DNA from: Thermoprotei archaeon
Lineage (GTDB): Archaea > Thermoproteota > Thermoprotei > QMSL01 > B3-G16
Direction: 5' to 3'
NCBI GenBank assembly: GCA_003649665.1
Contig: QMSL01000034.1
Coordinates: 1-10,914, forward strand
DNA length: 10,914 nucleotides
The notes beneath the pieces are model-generated. The model did no database searches, had not been told where the DNA came from, and saw nothing but the letters and a program-made list of their open reading frames with translations. The position numbers and the translations under genes are program-made. Positions 7,332 to 10,914 of this stretch are shown here, in pieces; positions within the stretch are counted from its first letter, which is position 1, and each line of letters begins with the position of its first letter.

Positions 7332-8417
7332 TTAAATGATACACCATCCACAGAGACCCCAGGGCAATTTAGGTACATCTGGTGGCCTATTAATGAGACC
7401 CTCGGAAATTAATCTACTCACGACGTGACACTTAATTATGTAAAATACTAGAAGCAGATAGGCAACATCATCTACGCTCTTTAGATCTGATCTATACTTA
7501 TGTCTCAGGAGATCTATTATCTTTCTCCTAAATACGGCCTCGCAGAGCTCCTTTCCTAGACGCATTAAAGAACGAAAGAGAACGTTATAGTCATCCTTTA
7601 GGAGAAAAGGAAAGCATATCTTATACCTGTCCGAAGAGCCTATATTTTTAACAAGTCCCAATTTAATCCACTTATCGAGCAGTGTTTTTACTGCCTCTTC
7701 AGGTATGTTTAACTCATAAGCTAATTCAGCGCAAGATTTCTCACTTAACGTCATAAGCTTTATGACCTGCAACTCAAAATCTCTAAGGTATATGGGACTA
7801 TATGGAGCTTTCTTTAAGGTAAGTAATAGTGAGCCGCCTATAATGCCTTCATAAACATAGGTCCAGTATTCGTAGTCTACGTCAAGACCTCCCTCTATTG
7901 CCCATAAGTACCAATTACTACTAGATGTTCTTAAACTTGGAATCCCAGCACACATCTCGCGAAAGCTCTTCATCGATATTAAGTCAAGGAGAAGACCTGC
8001 AATGAGAAGGAAATCAACATCATCCCATTCGAATCCCTGCTCCCGAAGACTTGATTTAGCATATTTATTCATGATTTCAGGAATATGTCTCTTAATGTAG
8101 TTTAGTTGAAGATCTATTACTCCCTCTACGCGCTTAAGTATTGAGTCATACTCATCCTTAGTGATTAATGGGAAGAGGAGCTTACAGCGTTTATCGTCTA
8201 CTCTTAAGAGGCCAAGTATTCTATAAAGATGGATAAGGGCCATAAAATAATCCTTAGATATCTTTATATGATCTAGGACTTTATCTATGTCCCCATATAG
8301 TTTGATTAAGTATAATAGCTCTCGTGGAACATGGCCTAGCAATGGATCATTAAGTATCAGTACATGGATACCTGACCCCTTACCGTGTATATAAAAGTCT
8401 ATTTCATCTGAGGGCAT
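7332..8417 (-). CDS. Tandemly duplicated winged-helix/helical protein, putative regulator
   Basis: The 361-residue product appears to hold two copies of one unit. Copy 1 (about 28-172) has a winged-helix-like stretch, then FPLITKDEYDSI (82-93) and WDDVDFLLIAGLLLDL (131-146). Copy 2 (about 210-358) has a clearer winged helix (LSEKSCAELAYELNIPEEAV, then the LDKWIKLGLV recognition-and-wing region), then FPFLLKDDYNVL (269-280) and VDDVAYLLLVFYIIKC (315-330). The spacing between the two markers is nearly the same (49 and 46). Both copies end in a Trp-containing segment (NWYLW; PWGLCGWC). No enzyme motif or membrane helix was recognised. DNA binding and regulation are inferred from the winged helix only. 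The ATG is leaderless-like, with a TATA box about 30 bases upstream. It lies immediately upstream of the MoxR operon on the same strand, so it might regulate it. Confidence 0.78.
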   Translation of the reverse strand: MPSDEIDFYIHGKGSGIHVLILNDPLLGHVPRELLYLIKLYGDIDKVLDHIKISKDYFMALIHLYRILGLLRVDDKRCKLLFPLITKDEYDSILKRVEGVIDLQLNYIKRHIPEIMNKYAKSSLREQGFEWDDVDFLLIAGLLLDLISMKSFREMCAGIPSLRTSSSNWYLWAIEGGLDVDYEYWTYVYEGIIGGSLLLTLKKAPYSPIYLRDFELQVIKLMTLSEKSCAELAYELNIPEEAVKTLLDKWIKLGLVKNIGSSDRYKICFPFLLKDDYNVLFRSLMRLGKELCEAVFRRKIIDLLRHKYRSDLKSVDDVAYLLLVFYIIKCHVVSRLISEGLINRPPDVPKLPWGLCGWCII

Positions 8418-8440
8418 CGTATAGAATATGACGAACTAAC

Positions 8441-8453
8441 ATTTAATTTTATG
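8441..8453 (-). promoter_or_regulatory. TATA-like box for the winged-helix gene
   Basis: On the minus strand CATAAAATTAAAT is centred about 30 bases upstream of the ATG at 8417. This fits an archaeal promoter driving a leaderless transcript. It lies in the 85-base divergent region shared with the DppA gene. Confidence 0.5.
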
Positions 8454-8473
8454 TAAGGCCTTAAAGCTTAAGC
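8454..8473. repeat. Adjacent palindromes in the divergent promoter region
   Basis: TAAGGCCTTA (8454-8463) is a perfect 10-base palindrome, and GCTTAAGC (8466-8473) is a perfect 8-base palindrome. A looser CTTAA-AGC-TTAAG dyad bridges them. They lie between the two divergent start sites and could be an operator, possibly for the neighbouring winged-helix protein. Short palindromes also arise by chance in A/T-rich DNA. They may also overlap the TATA region for the plus-strand gene. Confidence 0.35.
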
Positions 8474-8490
8474 ATTATGTACAATATCAT

Positions 8491-8496
8491 AGGTGA
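8491..8496 (+). promoter_or_regulatory. Shine-Dalgarno AGGTGA deciding the TTG start of dppA
   Basis: AGGTGA matches the archaeal anti-Shine-Dalgarno and lies 6 bases before the TTG at 8503. No ATG or GTG in frame is better placed; the first ATG is codon 6, inside the conserved first strand. The site supports TTG initiation. Confidence 0.75.
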
Positions 8497-8502
8497 GTTA
8501 AC

Positions 8503-9291
8503 TTGAAGATATTCGTAATGACTGATTTAGAAGGAGCTACAGGCGTCTGCGGAACATGGCAAGATATAAACCCAGGAGGAAGAGAGCACGAGAGAGCAAG
8601 GAGGTTTCTTACAAGGGATGTCAATGCTGCTATAGAGGGAGCATATGAGGCTGGAGCGAAGGAAGTCGTTGTTCTTGATGGACATGGAGCTGCCTTTAGT
8701 ATTATACCTGAAGAATTGGATGAGAGAGCTAAGCTAATAAGGGGAAGGAGGATACTTGAGATGGAAGGACTTGATTCTTCATTTGATGCAGTATTTGCAA
8801 TAGGCGCCCATGCCATGGCGGGAACTCCTGACGCGATTTTACCGCATACGCTATCGTCAGCCACTATAATGAACGTATGGATTAATGGCATAAAGGTTGG
8901 AGAAATAGGACTGTGGGCAGCCATTGCAGGAACATATGACGTTCCATTAGTTTTAGTTACAGGTGACGAAGCTGCAGTAAGGGAAGCAAAGAAACTACTT
9001 GGTGATATAGAATGTGTTGCTGTTAAAAAGGCAACAAGCCCCTATGCTGCGATATGCCTTCATCCAAATGTAACATATAGAATGATAAAAGAAGCCGCAA
9101 TTAGGGCCTTGAGAAGGCTAGATGAGATAAAGCCCTTTAAAGTCAAGAAGCCAGTTGAGTTAAAGGTGGAGTTTAAATACGTGGATATAGCGAGACGAGT
9201 AGCTAAGAGACCAGGTGTTGAATTGATAGATGGAAGAACGGTAAGAGCTATTGGAGATAACATCATAGAGGTCATGTCATTAGTCCTATGA
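8503..9291 (+). CDS. dppA: D-aminopeptidase DppA (peptidase family M55)
   Basis: The 262-residue product matches the M55 D-aminopeptidase family, of which Bacillus subtilis DppA is the studied member: a zinc enzyme removing N-terminal D-amino acids from short peptides. All key residues are visible at expected places: D8 and E10 in MTDLEG, H61 in LDGHG, H103 in GAHAMAG, H115 in LPHTLS (the proposed catalytic histidine) and E134 in GEIGL. The length is close to that of the bacterial enzyme. There is no signal peptide, so it acts in the cytoplasm. The TTG start is fixed by AGGTGA 6 bases upstream. The gene's stop overlaps the region before the UbiA-family gene, and the two are probably co-transcribed and coupled. 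In archaea the natural substrate is not settled; D-peptide recycling is inferred. Confidence 0.9.
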   Translation: MKIFVMTDLEGATGVCGTWQDINPGGREHERARRFLTRDVNAAIEGAYEAGAKEVVVLDGHGAAFSIIPEELDERAKLIRGRRILEMEGLDSSFDAVFAIGAHAMAGTPDAILPHTLSSATIMNVWINGIKVGEIGLWAAIAGTYDVPLVLVTGDEAAVREAKKLLGDIECVAVKKATSPYAAICLHPNVTYRMIKEAAIRALRRLDEIKPFKVKKPVELKVEFKYVDIARRVAKRPGVELIDGRTVRAIGDNIIEVMSLVL

Positions 9292-9296
9292 GGAGG
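9291..9296 (+). promoter_or_regulatory. Shine-Dalgarno AGGAGG deciding the start of the UbiA-family gene
   Basis: AGGAGG begins on the last base of the dppA stop codon. It is 6 bases from the ATG at 9303 and 3 bases from the ATG at 9300. An earlier ATG at 9288, overlapping the stop, would place the ribosome site inside the coding region, so 9303 is favoured. Confidence 0.75.
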
Positions 9297-9302
9297 ATAA
9301 TG

Positions 9303-10148
9303 ATGAATCCGTGGATAAGACTGATAAGGCCTATAAACTGCATCATGATGGGAATTGCAACATTCGTTGGTGCAATTATAGCCTTAGGTGGTGTCCCACC
9401 ATTGGTCTACACTGAGAAACTAATATATGCCTTTATAACGGCGTTTACTCTTACGGCAGCATCCATGATTTTAAACGATTACTTTGATAGGGAGATAGAC
9501 AAGATTAATGACCCTACAAGGCCTATTCCTAGTGGTGCAATTAAACCAAACGAGGCAATTGCTTATGCAATAGTGCTAATCCTTATAGGTCTTGTCTCAG
9601 CCTTTTTAACAAATCTTCGATCGTTCATAGTAGCGCTTGTAGCGTGCATAGTCTCAGTTGTATATAATGCTTATGGTAAGAGATTTGGTCTCATAGGTAA
9701 TCTTATGGTTAGCTTCTGTGTTGCAGTTCCCTTCCTTTACGGAGGATTAGCTGTGGACACGGTGAGAATTACGCTCATCATATTCATGAGTATGGCCTTC
9801 CTAGCCAATACTGGTAGAGAGGTAATGAAAGGTATTGTAGATATCGAAGGTGATAAAAGACACGGCATACTTACAGTAGCTGTCCGTTACGGGGCTAGAA
9901 GTGCAGCTATGTTGACAGCAATACTGTTCATAATAGCAGTATTATTGAGCGTGTTACCGCCAATCCTTAAATTAACTACGTGGTTATACGTACCACTAGT
10001 CATAATAACCGATCTTGGACTTATACGTTCATCACTTATGGTTTTAAAGAGACCAACGAAAGAGGTAGCATTGAGAGAGAAGAAGAAAGTGCTTCTTTGG
10101 ATGTTAATAGGCCTGATAGCGTTCATGGTGGGTTCGATAAAGTCGTAA
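9303..10148 (+). CDS. Digeranylgeranylglyceryl phosphate synthase (UbiA prenyltransferase family)
   Basis: The product has 281 residues from the ATG at 9303. It is a polytopic membrane protein with about eight or nine hydrophobic helices. The first prenyl-diphosphate/Mg motif is NDYFDREIDKINDPTRPIPSG-like, with N58, D59, D62 and D66. The second Asp motif is KGIVDIEGDKRHGI, with D180 and D184. The RPIPSG tail of the first motif is typical of the archaeal enzyme that adds the second geranylgeranyl group to geranylgeranylglyceryl phosphate (EC 2.5.1.42), making the diether core of archaeal membrane lipids. Other UbiA members, such as menaquinone or heme prenyltransferases, are less likely by these motifs. 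The start is chosen by the AGGAGG 6 bases upstream. ATGs at 9288 and 9300 are alternatives that add five or one residues. It is probably co-transcribed with dppA, with no obvious metabolic link. Confidence 0.85.
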   Translation: MNPWIRLIRPINCIMMGIATFVGAIIALGGVPPLVYTEKLIYAFITAFTLTAASMILNDYFDREIDKINDPTRPIPSGAIKPNEAIAYAIVLILIGLVSAFLTNLRSFIVALVACIVSVVYNAYGKRFGLIGNLMVSFCVAVPFLYGGLAVDTVRITLIIFMSMAFLANTGREVMKGIVDIEGDKRHGILTVAVRYGARSAAMLTAILFIIAVLLSVLPPILKLTTWLYVPLVIITDLGLIRSSLMVLKRPTKEVALREKKKVLLWMLIGLIAFMVGSIKS

Positions 10149-10168
10149 AGTAATGTAACGAATGCATA

Positions 10169-10187
10169 GCGCTTAATAAGTAAGCGC
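10169..10187 (+). promoter_or_regulatory. TATA region inside an inverted repeat, before the aldolase gene
   Basis: GCGCTTA (10169-10175) and TAAGCGC (10181-10187) form a perfect 7-base inverted repeat around ATAAG. The TATA-like TTAATAAG sits in its left half and centre, about 37 bases before the TTG start. A protein bound to the repeat would cover the TATA box, as in classical archaeal repression. As RNA it would be a small hairpin, but the transcript probably starts downstream of it. No U-run follows, so it is not a terminator of the upstream gene. Confidence 0.45.
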
Positions 10188-10213
10188 GTAGAAATGCTAA
10201 GGGGGTGTTAGTA

Positions 10214-10914
10214 TTGAGCACATATATTGGAAAACGACTTAGATTAGGGCATATATTTAGGAAAAGTACTGGGAAAACTGTCATAATAGCCGTTGATCAT
10301 GGAAGGCGATACGGACCTATACAAGGCCTTGTAAGATTTAGGGAGACCATTGAAAAGGTATTAGATGCGGATATAGATGCACTTCTAATGACGCCAGCTA
10401 TGGTAGAGCACGTATATGACTTAGTTGAAGGTAGGGTTGGGATAATTGCAAGGATAGATGGTACGGGAACTCGTAGAGGGCCTGACGAGACTGATGATAG
10501 ACTGATAGCTTCTGTGGATAGAGCGTTAAAAGTAGGCGCTGACGCAGTAGCTATCATGGTTTACCTTGGTTGTGAGAGAGAGGTTGAGCTTTTAGAGAAG
10601 ATGGGTATAGTTGCAGACGTATGTTATGACTATGGTATGCCATTGGTTGTTGAAGCAATACCTAGGGAGCCTTACCTAAAGGAGCCGAATAGTGTTGAAA
10701 ACATCGCATATGCGGCTAGGATATGTGCAGAATATGGGGCAGATGTTATTAAGACGAGCTATGCGGGAAGTCCTGAGGAGTATAGGTATGTCATAGAGTC
10801 CGTTCCCGTACCAATTGTGATTAGAGGAGGAGCTAAGGTAGAGAATACATTTGAGTTCCTTAAGACCATAGAGAATGCGATTAAGAGTGGAGCACGTGGT
10901 GTAGCAATAGGGCG
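10214..10914 (+). CDS. DhnA-type class I aldolase family protein (C-terminus beyond window)
   Basis: The frame is open from TTG at 10214 to the window edge, with 233 complete codons visible. The product is a TIM-barrel of the archaeal DhnA/LsrF aldolase family (COG1830). AVDHGRRYGP (26-35) is the family signature near the first strand. The Schiff-base lysine is K180 in GADVIKTSYAG. The phosphate-binding strand is PVPIVIRGGAK (198-208), and ARGVAIGR follows near the edge. Members include fructose-bisphosphate aldolase, 2-amino-3,7-dideoxy-D-threo-hept-6-ulosonate synthase and the LsrF thiolase. The usual YPRG catalytic tyrosine seems replaced, since this protein reads EAIPRE at 147-152, so the exact reaction is open. 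The TTG is preferred over an in-frame GTG at 10205 because GGGGGTG (10201-10207) lies 6 bases upstream of it. The gene has its own promoter and follows the UbiA-family gene. Confidence 0.85.
   Translation, partial: MSTYIGKRLRLGHIFRKSTGKTVIIAVDHGRRYGPIQGLVRFRETIEKVLDADIDALLMTPAMVEHVYDLVEGRVGIIARIDGTGTRRGPDETDDRLIASVDRALKVGADAVAIMVYLGCEREVELLEKMGIVADVCYDYGMPLVVEAIPREPYLKEPNSVENIAYAARICAEYGADVIKTSYAGSPEEYRYVIESVPVPIVIRGGAKVENTFEFLKTIENAIKSGARGVAIG

Noticed and set aside
8487..8924. Minus-strand open frame of 145 codons opposite dppA
   Set aside because: dppA has every family residue in place on the other strand. This frame is an antisense shadow rich in Ser/Pro/Ala.
10297..10557. Minus-strand open frame of 86 codons opposite the aldolase gene
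   Set aside because: It is a shadow of the conserved aldolase frame with no independent support.
1..10914. RNA genes, CRISPR arrays, insertion sequences or attachment sites
   Set aside because: No tRNA cloverleaf, spaced direct repeats, transposase or flanking duplications were seen. Almost all DNA is accounted for by the listed genes, with gaps below 130 bases.

Overview
The window looks like chromosomal DNA from a thermophilic archaeon, probably of the Thermoproteota/TACK type, although the sequence alone does not fix the lineage. The main evidence is a gene for the archaeal ether-lipid enzyme digeranylgeranylglyceryl phosphate synthase (UbiA family) and a DhnA-type class I aldolase. In addition, BRE/TATA-like promoters sit about 25-35 bases upstream of near-leaderless starts, Shine-Dalgarno sites are confined to genes inside or at the head of longer leaders, TTG/GTG starts are frequent, and AGG/AGA/ATA codons are common. 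No rRNA, tRNA, CRISPR array or insertion sequence was seen.

Layout: everything from 1 to 8417 is on the minus strand. In transcription order it starts with a stand-alone gene with two copies of a winged-helix plus helical unit (8417-7332). A tight operon follows: a 101-residue tail-anchored coiled-coil protein, a MoxR-type AAA+ ATPase and a VWA-domain protein (7284-4018). A strong promoter then opens a second operon of two almost pure coiled-coil proteins and a TatD-related metal-dependent hydrolase (3941-953). The last minus-strand gene, cut by the window edge, encodes an exported, sequon-rich surface protein (826-1). At 8418-8502 the strand switches across a short divergent promoter region. 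The plus strand carries a D-aminopeptidase DppA gene overlapping the UbiA gene (8503-10148), then a partial aldolase gene (10214 to the edge) with its own promoter overlapped by an inverted repeat.

The most interesting part is 1814-7284. A MoxR/VWA pair (the chaperone architecture of RavA-ViaA, CoxD-CoxE or NorQ-NorD) lies with a membrane tail-anchored coiled coil and two large soluble coiled-coil proteins that carry no ATPase of their own. The VWA protein seems to retain a metallopeptidase-like N-terminal domain whose HExxH glutamate is lost, and the MoxR protein carries a four-cysteine cluster not typical of its family. Together they could form a membrane-attached remodelling machine built on coiled-coil scaffolds. 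That is inference from gene order and motifs, and its target is unknown. The plus-strand genes look like ordinary housekeeping metabolism: D-amino-acid peptide hydrolysis, membrane lipid synthesis and an aldol/aldol-like reaction.
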